Below, in pieces: positions 54,194-61,696 of a stretch of 64,000 bases of DNA (the stretch's first letter is position 1; each line of letters starts with the position of its first letter). Made by a program: the position numbers and the translations under genes. Origin of the DNA: Frankia umida (GTDB lineage: Bacteria; Actinomycetota; Actinomycetes; Frankiales; Frankiaceae); the NCBI RefSeq assembly GCF_023242945.1, contig NZ_JALKFT010000006.1, positions 62,001 to 126,000 on the forward strand, written 5' to 3'. Below the pieces are notes generated by a model, which saw only the letters and a program-made list of their open reading frames with translations, was not told the origin of the DNA and made no database searches.

Positions 54194-55987
54194 TCAGTGA
54201 CGCTCGGACGGGGACCTCGGCGGAGCCGGTCGAGGTGCGACCCCGGCCGCACCGGACCCCCCCGTGACCGCAGCGCTCCCGCCGGAGCCGGCCCGATCCG
54301 GCCCGCGGGGCGTCGCGGCGCCGGCCGGGCCAGCCGCGGGGGTGCCGCCTGACACGCCGCCCGGACCGCCGGCAGGCGCCCCCGGACCGCCGCTGCCAGC
54401 ACCCCCCGGGCCACCAGCACCCCCCGGGCCACCAGCACCCCTTGGGCCACCGGTACCGCTTGGCCCACCAGTGCCGCCCCGGCCGCCGGGATCGCCCGGG
54501 CTGCCAGGACCGCCGGCGTTGCCGCGTCCACCGAGTTCCCCGGGCAGGGCGACCCGTGGGTCACCGACCGAGTCGACGACCTGGCGGGCCAGGTCATGGA
54601 CCCGGCGGCCCATGCCGCGGGCCGTGCGCCGCAGCCGTTCGAACGCCTCGCGCGGGCGAATCTGATTACGTTCCGCCAACACCCCGATCGCCTGCTCGAC
54701 GATCACGCGGGAGGCCAGCGCATGTTCAAGCTGGACGACGGACAGCCGTAGCTGCTCGATCTCACCGAGATCCCGCTCGGCGCGGCGTGGCCGCCCGGGC
54801 GGGGCGAGGTCCTCGGCGAGCAGGTCGGCCAGAACCATCGCGGACAGCAGATCGCCGACCGGACGTACCTCCGGTCCCGGGCCTTCGACCACCCAGCCGG
54901 CCGAGGTCCGCCGCAGCCGCATGTCCGCCTCCGGGCGGCGGGCCGCGGCCGTCGTGGCCGCGGCCGTGGCAGCCGCGTTCGTCCCCCGTCCAGCACTCGA
55001 CGAGCCGGCCGATCCGGCCCCAGCCGCTGGCTGGACCGGACGCGGCGGCGTGGTCCGAGCCGGCCCACCGGGGCGCACCGCCCGCGCGATGGTCTGCGGC
55101 GTCGGCATCCGGCCCGGTCGTGGATGTGCGGCGCCGGCGACGGGTGCCCCCCGCCCGGCGGAGGTCGCCGCCCCGGCACCGGAGGGCACACCCACCGCGG
55201 GCCCGCCGCCAGTCGTCGTCGCCTCGGCGTGCGTCCGCTCGGTGTGCGGGACGTCAGCGTGCGGTTGCTGGGCGTCGACAGGCGGGGCGTCGGTATGGGG
55301 GACGTCAGCGTGCGGTTGCGGGACGTCCGCAGGTGGGGCGTCTGTATGTGGGACGTCGGTGCGTGGGACGCCTGTGGGCGGGGCGACGGATTCGGGTGGG
55401 AGATCCGTGGTCAGGGACACCCGCGTGGGGGCCCCCGACTCGGCTGGATCGCCCGTTGGGGCCACCGCGACCGCGTCGGACAGGTCCGTGGCCGCCGCCG
55501 ACATCGCGGCCACGGGGCCGTCGGCATCGGACGCCGAGCCAACGGACACCGGTACGTGACCGGAGGCCGCCAGTTCGTCGGCGATCCCACGTACCTGGGC
55601 ACGATTCTCTGTGGTCACAGGCACCTCGCCATGGTCCAGGCTGACGAGAACACCGAGCAGTCGGCCATCTGGACGCAGGACCGGCGTCGCGAGATAGCTG
55701 CGCACCCCCAACAGACGATGCTCCGCGGTGTCGGCCGCGGGATGCCCGGGACCAACCCCGGACGCCGCCGCGGGGGCACCGTCGAGCATGCGGGCGATGA
55801 CACTGTCGGCGCGGGGATAGTGGGTTCCCACCTCGAGACCGGCGAAGGATCCCGCCAGCCGGAGATAGCCCACGGTCGTCGCAGAAACCACGACGAAACA
55901 GGCTGTCTCCATCTGGTCGCGGGCATGAACCGCCCGTAGCGCGGCATCGACGGTGCTCCACGCCTGTTCTGAAGGTGCTGACGACAC
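54194..55987 (-). CDS. GAF and ANTAR domain protein with collagen-like tail
   Basis: The 597-residue protein has an N-terminal GAF-like domain (about 1-150: TACFVVVSATTVGYLRLAG, HRLLGVRSYLATPVLRPDGRLLGVL). A disordered Thr/Pro/Asp-rich linker follows, with DVPHTDAPP repeats, then an ANTAR RNA-binding domain (EIEQLRLSVVQLEHALASR, VIVEQAIGVLAERNQIRPREAFERLRRTAR) near 430-500, and a Gly-x-y tail of about 100 residues (GGPGSPGDPGGRGG style). ANTAR proteins bind paired hairpins and cause antitermination; the GAF domain should sense a ligand or redox state. GTG at 55987 or 56029 are possible starts. It is convergent with the M16 operon. Confidence 0.83.
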   Translation of the reverse strand: MSSAPSEQAWSTVDAALRAVHARDQMETACFVVVSATTVGYLRLAGSFAGLEVGTHYPRADSVIARMLDGAPAAASGVGPGHPAADTAEHRLLGVRSYLATPVLRPDGRLLGVLVSLDHGEVPVTTENRAQVRGIADELAASGHVPVSVGSASDADGPVAAMSAAATDLSDAVAVAPTGDPAESGAPTRVSLTTDLPPESVAPPTGVPRTDVPHTDAPPADVPQPHADVPHTDAPPVDAQQPHADVPHTERTHAEATTTGGGPAVGVPSGAGAATSAGRGAPVAGAAHPRPGRMPTPQTIARAVRPGGPARTTPPRPVQPAAGAGSAGSSSAGRGTNAAATAAATTAAARRPEADMRLRRTSAGWVVEGPGPEVRPVGDLLSAMVLADLLAEDLAPPGRPRRAERDLGEIEQLRLSVVQLEHALASRVIVEQAIGVLAERNQIRPREAFERLRRTARGMGRRVHDLARQVVDSVGDPRVALPGELGGRGNAGGPGSPGDPGGRGGTGGPSGTGGPRGAGGPGGAGGPGGAGSGGPGAPAGGPGGVSGGTPAAGPAGAATPRGPDRAGSGGSAAVTGGSGAAGVAPRPAPPRSPSERH

Positions 55988-56100
55988 AGGCCGAACTCTC
56001 CCACAAACTTCACGGGCAGTGACGGACACCGTCCCACGTGCCGGCCGCGTGTGCGGTGGGAAGGTAAGAACTCCCGGGATGTCGTTGCTCTACGTATCCG

Positions 56101-56340
56101 TTATGCGGCAGAAGTGACCTTCTCGGTGACCTGGCGGATGCTCGGGTTCGTCATCACAGTGCCATCGGGAAAGAGCACAGTCGGCACGGTCGCGTTCCCG
56201 TTGTTCGCATCGCGGACACGTTGCTCTGCTGTCGGGTCGTTCTCGATATCCACGGTCTTGTACTCCACGCCGGCGCGGTCCAGTTGGCTCTTCAGCCGAA
56301 CGCAGTAGCCGCACCAGGAAGTCGTGTAGATCGTGAGCAC
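56101..56340 (-). CDS. mrx1: Mycoredoxin-1-like glutaredoxin
   Basis: The 79-residue protein is glutaredoxin-like: LTIYTTSWCGYCVRLK contains the CGYC redox pair, with VPTVLFPDGT and the C-terminal PSIRQVTEKV. Mycoredoxin-1 in mycobacteria uses the same sequence pattern to reduce mycothiol mixed disulfides. GTG at 56340 was chosen because GGAGG lies six bases upstream, although the frame is open to 56700. It is divergent from uvrD2 in the order known from mycobacteria (Rv3198A/Rv3198c), where the two are same-strand; here they diverge. Confidence 0.9.
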   Translation of the reverse strand: MLTIYTTSWCGYCVRLKSQLDRAGVEYKTVDIENDPTAEQRVRDANNGNATVPTVLFPDGTVMTNPSIRQVTEKVTSAA

Positions 56341-56434
56341 GAATGGCCTCCAAGTCACTGGGACACAACAGATGCTCCAACAGTGTGGCGGCGCCGTCCC
56401 TTCCCGCGCCAGACCGGTACTACCGTGTCGAGGG

Positions 56435-58747
56435 ATGTCCGGACCCACCGCTCCGCCGCCCGCGCCCACCGCCGCGCCCCGGGTGCCAGCCGCCGCCGCA
56501 CCCGCCGGCCCGCCCGGTGCGACGCCCGTCGCCGCGTCCCGTGAGATCGGCGCGGCGGGCCCGGCCGCCGGCCACGATCTGCTGGCCGCGCTGGATCCGG
56601 AGCAGCGGGCCGCCGCGGCCGCCCCGCTCGGCCCGGTCTGCATTCTGGCCGGGGCCGGTACGGGCAAGACGCGCACGATCACCCACAGAATCGCGCACAT
56701 GGTCGCGGATCGCGGGGTTGCGCCCGATCAGATCCTCGCGGTCAGCTTCACCACCCGGGCCGCAGGTGAGCTGCGCGGCCGGCTGCGGGCGATGGGTGTG
56801 CCGGGGGTGCAGGCGCGGACGTTCCATTCGTCCGCACTGCGCCAGTTGCAGTACTTCTGGCCGACGGTGGCCGGGGGTCCGCTGCCCAGGCTCGAGTCGA
56901 GCAGGATCCCGACGATGGCCCGGGCCGCGGCCCGGCTGGGCCTGCGCACCGACCGCACGGAACTGCGCGACCTGACCGCCGAGGTCGAATGGGCCAAGGT
57001 CTCGCTCGTCACACCCGAGGACTACGCGCGCCTGGCCGCGGCGGCTGGCCGCGAGACGACGATGACCGCCGCGACGATCGGTCGGCTCTACGGCGCCTAC
57101 GAGGAGACCAAACGGGAGGCCGGGGTCCTCGACCTCGAGGATCTGCTGCTGCTCACCGCCGCCATGATCGAGGAGCACGGCTTCGTCGCGGGCGAGATCC
57201 GCTCCCGCTACCGGCACTTCGTCGTCGACGAGTACCAGGACGTCAACATGCTCCAGCAGCGGGTGCTCGACGCCTGGCTCGGTGACCGCGACAGCCTGTG
57301 TGTCGTCGGCGATCCCCATCAGACGATCTACTCGTTCGCCGGGGCCTCACCGCGTTACCTGCTCGAGTTCCCCCGCCGTCATCCGCAGGCGACGGTGGTC
57401 CGACTGGTGCGCGACTACCGGTCGACACCCCAGGTGGTGGCCCTGGCCAACCGGCTGGTGGGGGCGGGGCCCCGGGCCGCGCTCGTCGCCGCCGCGCCCG
57501 CCGGGCCCGCGCCGGTGTGGCTCGAGTGCGACACGGAGGCCGACGAGGCCACCGCCGTCACCAGCCGCATCCGGACCCTGATCGCCCGTGGCCTGCCGGC
57601 CAGCCAGATCGCCGTGCTGTACCGGACGAACGCGCAGTCGGAGGCCTACGAGTCGGCCCTCGGCGCGGCCGGCATCGCCTGTCTGCTGCGCGGCGGGGAG
57701 AAGTTCTTCGCCCGGCCGGAGGTCCGCAAGGCGACCGGACTGCTGCGGGCCGCCGTCCGCTCCGCCGACACCGACCGTCCGCTTGGCCTCGCCGACGCCG
57801 TGGCGGACGTCCTCGGTGCGCTGCAGTGGTACCCGCACACCGCCGCCGTGGGCACCGGCGCCGAACGGGAGCGCTGGGAGAACCTCGCCGCGCTGCACCG
57901 GCTCGCCGAGGATCTCGCGGCCCGCGATCCCGCCGCCGGCCTCGGCGATTTCGTCGACGAACTCGCCGATCGCGCCACCCACGAGCATCTGCCGACCGTC
58001 GAGGGGGTGACGCTGTCCACCCTGCACGCCGCGAAGGGCCTCGAATGGGACGCGGTCTTCCTCGTCGGCCTCACCGAGGGCACCCTGCCGCTGGTGCACG
58101 CCCGCTCCGCCGAGCAGATCGAGGAGGAGCGCCGGCTGCTCTACGTCGGGATCACCCGTGCCCGCACCCAGCTGGTCCTGTCATGGTCGCTGGCGCGCAC
58201 CCAGGGAGCCAGCCGGGTCCGCCGCCCATCCCGTTTCCTGGACGAGCTACGCCCCGCACGCCGTGGCTTCGGTGGCGCCGCTGGCTCGAGTGGCTCCCGG
58301 GGCGGCGGGGGAGCCACCGGACGGGACGCCTCGGCCGACCCGGGTGGGGAGCGGTCGCCGGGATCAGACGGGATGGGCGGGGCGCCCGGCTCCGGGGGAC
58401 CGGGGGACGCGGCTCGGACCCGGACCAGGGGGCGTTCCGCGGTGCGCTGCCGGGTCTGCGGTCAGTCGCTGACCGGCGCGTCGGCGCGGGTCGGGCGGTG
58501 CGCCCAGTGCCCCGGTGACGTGGATGCCGCGCTGTACGAACGCCTGCGGGTCTGGCGGGCCGCCACCGCGAAGGAGGCCCGCATGCCGGTGTTCGTCATC
58601 CTCACCGACGCGGCCCTGCGCGCGATCGCCGAATGCCGCCCCGGCACGGTCGCCGAACTGGTCAGGATCCCCGGGATCGGCCAGGCCAAGCTCGACCGGT
58701 ACGGCGCGGCGGTGCTCGCCCTGGTGGCCGACCGCGCCACGCCGTGA
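56435..58747 (+). CDS. uvrD2: UvrD2 DNA helicase with HRDC domain
   Basis: The 770-residue SF1 helicase has AGAGTGKTRTITHRIA near residue 68, FTTRAAGELRGRL, VDEYQDVNMLQQRV near 264, GDPHQTIYSFAGA, TLHAAKGLEWDAVFLVG and YVGITRARTQLVLSW. After a Gly-rich linker it ends with a four-cysteine zinc motif (CRVCGQSL near 671 and CAQC near 690) and an HRDC domain (to 768) with PGIGQAKLDRYG. This order is the mycobacterial UvrD2. It unwinds DNA during repair or replication. ATG at 56435 is close behind GTGTCGAGGG; about 45 disordered Pro/Ala residues precede the motor. Confidence 0.95.
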   Translation: MSGPTAPPPAPTAAPRVPAAAAPAGPPGATPVAASREIGAAGPAAGHDLLAALDPEQRAAAAAPLGPVCILAGAGTGKTRTITHRIAHMVADRGVAPDQILAVSFTTRAAGELRGRLRAMGVPGVQARTFHSSALRQLQYFWPTVAGGPLPRLESSRIPTMARAAARLGLRTDRTELRDLTAEVEWAKVSLVTPEDYARLAAAAGRETTMTAATIGRLYGAYEETKREAGVLDLEDLLLLTAAMIEEHGFVAGEIRSRYRHFVVDEYQDVNMLQQRVLDAWLGDRDSLCVVGDPHQTIYSFAGASPRYLLEFPRRHPQATVVRLVRDYRSTPQVVALANRLVGAGPRAALVAAAPAGPAPVWLECDTEADEATAVTSRIRTLIARGLPASQIAVLYRTNAQSEAYESALGAAGIACLLRGGEKFFARPEVRKATGLLRAAVRSADTDRPLGLADAVADVLGALQWYPHTAAVGTGAERERWENLAALHRLAEDLAARDPAAGLGDFVDELADRATHEHLPTVEGVTLSTLHAAKGLEWDAVFLVGLTEGTLPLVHARSAEQIEEERRLLYVGITRARTQLVLSWSLARTQGASRVRRPSRFLDELRPARRGFGGAAGSSGSRGGGGATGRDASADPGGERSPGSDGMGGAPGSGGPGDAARTRTRGRSAVRCRVCGQSLTGASARVGRCAQCPGDVDAALYERLRVWRAATAKEARMPVFVILTDAALRAIAECRPGTVAELVRIPGIGQAKLDRYGAAVLALVADRATP

Positions 58748-58793
58748 GCACGGCTCAACCCTTGTGACGCAACGTGTCATACTCGCGACACAG

Positions 58794-58830
58794 AAAATAC
58801 GTTGAGGTTCTCGCGAAGGCCTTCTACGGT
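58794..58830 (+). promoter_or_regulatory. Candidate WhiB7-dependent whiB7 promoter
   Basis: An AT-rich AAAATA (58794-58799) stands two bases before TTGAGG (58802-58807), which is 17 bases before TACGGT (58825-58830). WhiB7 promoters in mycobacteria have an AT-rich patch just upstream of the -35 that the WhiB7 AT-hook contacts. Transcription would start near 58837, giving a leader of about 585 bases. Confidence 0.6.
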
Positions 58831-58904
58831 TACACCGACGCCCCACAGACGCCGACTGGCTGCCATGCGCCACCGGCCCTCCGGAGAATCGAGGTGATCT
58901 CGCA

Positions 58905-59312
58905 ATGGTGAACATTCTGGCGAACAGAGTGAGCAGCGAGGTCATCCGTCAGCAGCGCCCGCTGTCCGCGGCCTGCCTCCAGAGCACGGAGATCGGCGCT
59001 GGTCCGGCGCTCGCGCGCGCCCTCTATACCGCCCTGTCGACCATCGGCATGGCCGATGCCGGCGTGCCGGCGGGTGTCCGCGGTCGGGTTCTCGGCATGT
59101 CCATCACCCCGATGGTGTTGGCGGCCACATCAGGCGCGGCCCGGCCGAGCGCCACGGCTGTGTTCGCCGCCCAGCAGGCACCCGTCGCACCGCTGTCGGG
59201 CACCGCTGCGCTGCTCACGAAGCATCGCCAGGTCACCGGGAACACCGCTGGCCAGCTGCCCACGAACCGTCACCTCACATCGGGACACGTCCTCGATCCG
59301 CATCCGGAGTAA
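58905..59312 (+). CDS. Leader open reading frame of whiB7 (candidate uORF)
   Basis: This 135-codon frame starts with ATG behind GAGGTGA, a good ribosome site at a spacing of eight bases, and ends 20 bases before the attenuator hairpin. The peptide (MVNILANRVSSEVIRQQRP...) has no recognisable domain and is rich in Ala, Thr and Ser. In mycobacteria and Streptomyces, translation of an upstream frame controls antitermination of whiB7/wblC when ribosomes stall on antibiotics. A similar role is inferred. If so the leader frame is unusually long. It could be a non-coding leader containing a shorter uORF. Confidence 0.5.
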   Translation: MVNILANRVSSEVIRQQRPLSAACLQSTEIGAGPALARALYTALSTIGMADAGVPAGVRGRVLGMSITPMVLAATSGAARPSATAVFAAQQAPVAPLSGTAALLTKHRQVTGNTAGQLPTNRHLTSGHVLDPHPE

Positions 59313-59380
59313 GCGCTCCGGAGCTGACACGAGAGCCGCGATCCCGATGGGGATCGCGGCTCTTTGTCGTTTCGCTTCCT
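59304..59380 (+). terminator. whiB7 attenuator: intrinsic terminator with preceding hairpin
   Basis: A 14-bp perfect stem (AGAGCCGCGATCCC at 59332-59345 with GGGATCGCGGCTCT at 59350-59363, loop GATG) is followed by TTGTCGTTTCGCTTCC. A six-bp stem (CCGGAG 59304-59309, CTCCGG 59316-59321) precedes it and encloses the leader-frame TAA stop in its loop. It stands between the leader frame and the whiB7 GTG. Confidence 0.82.
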
Positions 59381-59422
59381 TCCATCCGCTCGAAGCCCAA
59401 CCGTGTCGGAGGTGACACCCCG

Positions 59423-59710
59423 GTGTTCGATCACATGATCGTCGCCCGGATCGAGCAGGATCGGCTCGTTCTGCCCTGCTGGGACGTCGATCCCGAAATG
59501 TTCTTCGCGGAGTCCCCGGCGGACGTGGAGACCGCGAAGGCCGTCTGCCACACCTGCCCGGTCCGGGCGGCCTGCCTGGCCGCGGCCCTCGATCGGGGCG
59601 AGCCGTGGGGGGTGTGGGGTGGCGAGCTGGTGGTGACCGGCACCGTCGTCCCGCGCAAGCGCCCCCGCGGCCGGCCACGCAAGGTCCGCCCCGAGGAGGT
59701 CGCGGCCTGA
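59423..59710 (+). CDS. whiB7: WhiB7 redox-sensitive antibiotic-resistance regulator
   Basis: The 95-residue protein has the four Fe-S ligands C19, C42, C45 and C51 (LPCWDVD, VCHTCPVRAAC), the GVWGGE turn that contacts sigma region 4, and a C-terminal AT-hook RGRPRK at 82-87, which is specific to WhiB7. It binds SigA-containing polymerase and activates efflux, drug-modifying and ribosome-protection genes. GTG at 59423 follows GGAGG at a spacing of ten bases. The upstream leader and AT-rich promoter element indicate autoregulation and attenuation. It lies downstream of uvrD2, as in mycobacteria (Rv3197A). Confidence 0.95.
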   Translation: MFDHMIVARIEQDRLVLPCWDVDPEMFFAESPADVETAKAVCHTCPVRAACLAAALDRGEPWGVWGGELVVTGTVVPRKRPRGRPRKVRPEEVAA

Positions 59711-59876
59711 ACGGGCCATCGCCTCGGCGGGTCGGGGCCTGAACATGGCCGTGGCTGCCAGCGGCCGCGGCCAAGCCACCTGGGTGCGGGCGGAACACCG
59801 AGCAGTCGGTGTTCCGCCCGCTGGTGTTGGCTGTGGATTTCCTCGCATGACGGGGGCACCCGGATAGGGTTTCCCC

Positions 59877-61547
59877 GTGCCCAGTCGCGATCGCGTCTAC
59901 CCGCTGTCGACCGGAGCCCCATCCACCCCCGAGTCGACGTCCCTGGCCGAACCATTGGCCCTGGCCGAGCCGTCGCTCGCGGCGGCGGGCGCCGGGCTCG
60001 CCGCCGAACCCGAACCCGACCGCGCCGTCGGGCCGCGATCCCCGGGCGTCCCGGCGCACCGCGCGGCATCCCGCGCCGACGGGTCCGGCGAGCTGGGTCG
60101 GGCGGTCGCCGCACTCACCGCGCCGGAACTCGCCGCGATCGTCGACCTGGTCGCCTGGGTCGACGCGCCGTGGCTGTATGTCGCGAACGCGGCCGGGTCG
60201 GCCCGTGTGCCCACCGCCACGCCGGACGGGCCCTGGGAGGTGCGCTCCGGGCGTGACCCGTTGTTCTCGCAGGATCCGCTGCACGGCGTGCCCCTGGCGA
60301 ACGCCCTGGCCGACCCGTCCCCGCCGAACGAACGCAACGCCTATCCGTTCGCCGGCCGGCGGCTGCTGTCCGCGTTCGGCGACGCCACCCGCTCACCCGA
60401 CCTGATCGTCGTGCACACCCCGGGCCACTACTGGCCGGAGCGCGGCGGCCATCTCGGTGAACACGGCTCGCTGGACGCCGGCCAGTCCCGCGCCCCCCTG
60501 CTGCTCTCCGGTGCGGGTGTGCGGGCGCGCGGCCTGCGTGAGGGCGTGGCCCGGGTCATCGACATCGCCCCGACCCTCGCCGTTCTCGCCTCGGCGAGCC
60601 TGCCCGGGGCCGAGGGTACGGCGCTGACCGACATCGTCACCGCCGGTGTCGCGCGCCACGTCGTCGGTCTGCTGTGGGACGGCGCCAACTGCAACGATCT
60701 GCTGCATCTGGCCGGCACCGGCGTACTGCCGAACGTCGCCCGGCTGCTCGCCGAAGGCACGGCGCTGACCGGCGGTGCCATCGCCGAGTTCCCCAGCGTG
60801 ACGCTGACCAACCACACCTCCGCGCTCACCGGCGTCGGCCCCGGCCGTCACGGCATCCTGCACAACGTCTACTTCGACCGCGCCGTCGGCCGCCAGGTGA
60901 TCGTCAACGATGTGAAGACCTGGCACGCGGCCTGTGAGCAGCTCCGCGACGGCGTCGAGACGCTCTTCGAGGCCGTGCTCCGGGCACGTCCGGCGGCGGT
61001 GACCGCCTGCGTGAACGAGCCGGTCGACCGGGGCGCGCACTACTCGACGTTCGGCCTGGTCCGCGCGGCCGGTTCCGCCAGTGGCGCCGGTGACATGGGC
61101 GACTACCTGCCCCCCGTCGAGGGCGATCCGCACAGCGACGCCGAATGGGCGAACCGGGATCCCGACTACGCGTGGTCCAGCCGGGTCGACGCGCTCGGCC
61201 TCACCCAGGTCCTACAGCTGTGGGCCGCGGACGCCGTCCCGCCCGATGTCATGTGGTGGAACACCACCGTCACCGACACCGGCCACCACGGTGGCGGCCC
61301 CTATTCGCCCGAGTCCAGGGCTGCCCTGCGGGACGCGGACGCACGGCTGGGTGTCTTCCTCGACCTGCTGGCCGAGCGGGGTCTGCTGGCCGACACCGCG
61401 TTCCTGCTGACCGCCGACCACGGTTCGGAAGCCGCCGATCCGGACTGCCGCGGCGACTGGGGCGATGCCCTGCGGGCCGCCGGCGTGCGCTTCCGCGACG
61501 AGGGCTACGGCTTCGTCTACCTTGGCGATCTTCCCTCCGGCGAGTAG
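59877..61547 (+). CDS. Alkaline phosphatase superfamily phosphodiesterase/nucleotide pyrophosphatase
   Basis: The 556-residue protein belongs to the alkaline phosphatase superfamily: LLWDGANCNDLLHL with the first aspartate, EFPSVTLTNHTSALTG with the nucleophilic threonine/serine region, HTPGHYWPERGGHLGEHGSL, and the C-terminal LTADHGSEAADP metal-binding DHG. It resembles the type I phosphodiesterase/nucleotide pyrophosphatase group. There is an Ala/Pro-rich N-terminus and no clear signal peptide, so location is uncertain. GTG at 59877 is used. The N-terminal half seems to hold a second metallo-phosphatase-like portion, making domain order unusual. It follows whiB7 by 166 bases. Confidence 0.82.
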   Translation: MPSRDRVYPLSTGAPSTPESTSLAEPLALAEPSLAAAGAGLAAEPEPDRAVGPRSPGVPAHRAASRADGSGELGRAVAALTAPELAAIVDLVAWVDAPWLYVANAAGSARVPTATPDGPWEVRSGRDPLFSQDPLHGVPLANALADPSPPNERNAYPFAGRRLLSAFGDATRSPDLIVVHTPGHYWPERGGHLGEHGSLDAGQSRAPLLLSGAGVRARGLREGVARVIDIAPTLAVLASASLPGAEGTALTDIVTAGVARHVVGLLWDGANCNDLLHLAGTGVLPNVARLLAEGTALTGGAIAEFPSVTLTNHTSALTGVGPGRHGILHNVYFDRAVGRQVIVNDVKTWHAACEQLRDGVETLFEAVLRARPAAVTACVNEPVDRGAHYSTFGLVRAAGSASGAGDMGDYLPPVEGDPHSDAEWANRDPDYAWSSRVDALGLTQVLQLWAADAVPPDVMWWNTTVTDTGHHGGGPYSPESRAALRDADARLGVFLDLLAERGLLADTAFLLTADHGSEAADPDCRGDWGDALRAAGVRFRDEGYGFVYLGDLPSGE

Positions 61548-61696
61548 CTTCGCCACCCCTGCACGCCTCGCCTCCGTCCTTCCACCCCTGCGTCCCCGGC
61601 AGTCTCCGGAGGACGGAAGGTCATCAAGAAAGATCTTCGGCGATCCGCCAGGCGGCTTCCACCGACAGGTCGCGAGCGTCGCCTCGCGGCCTCGAG

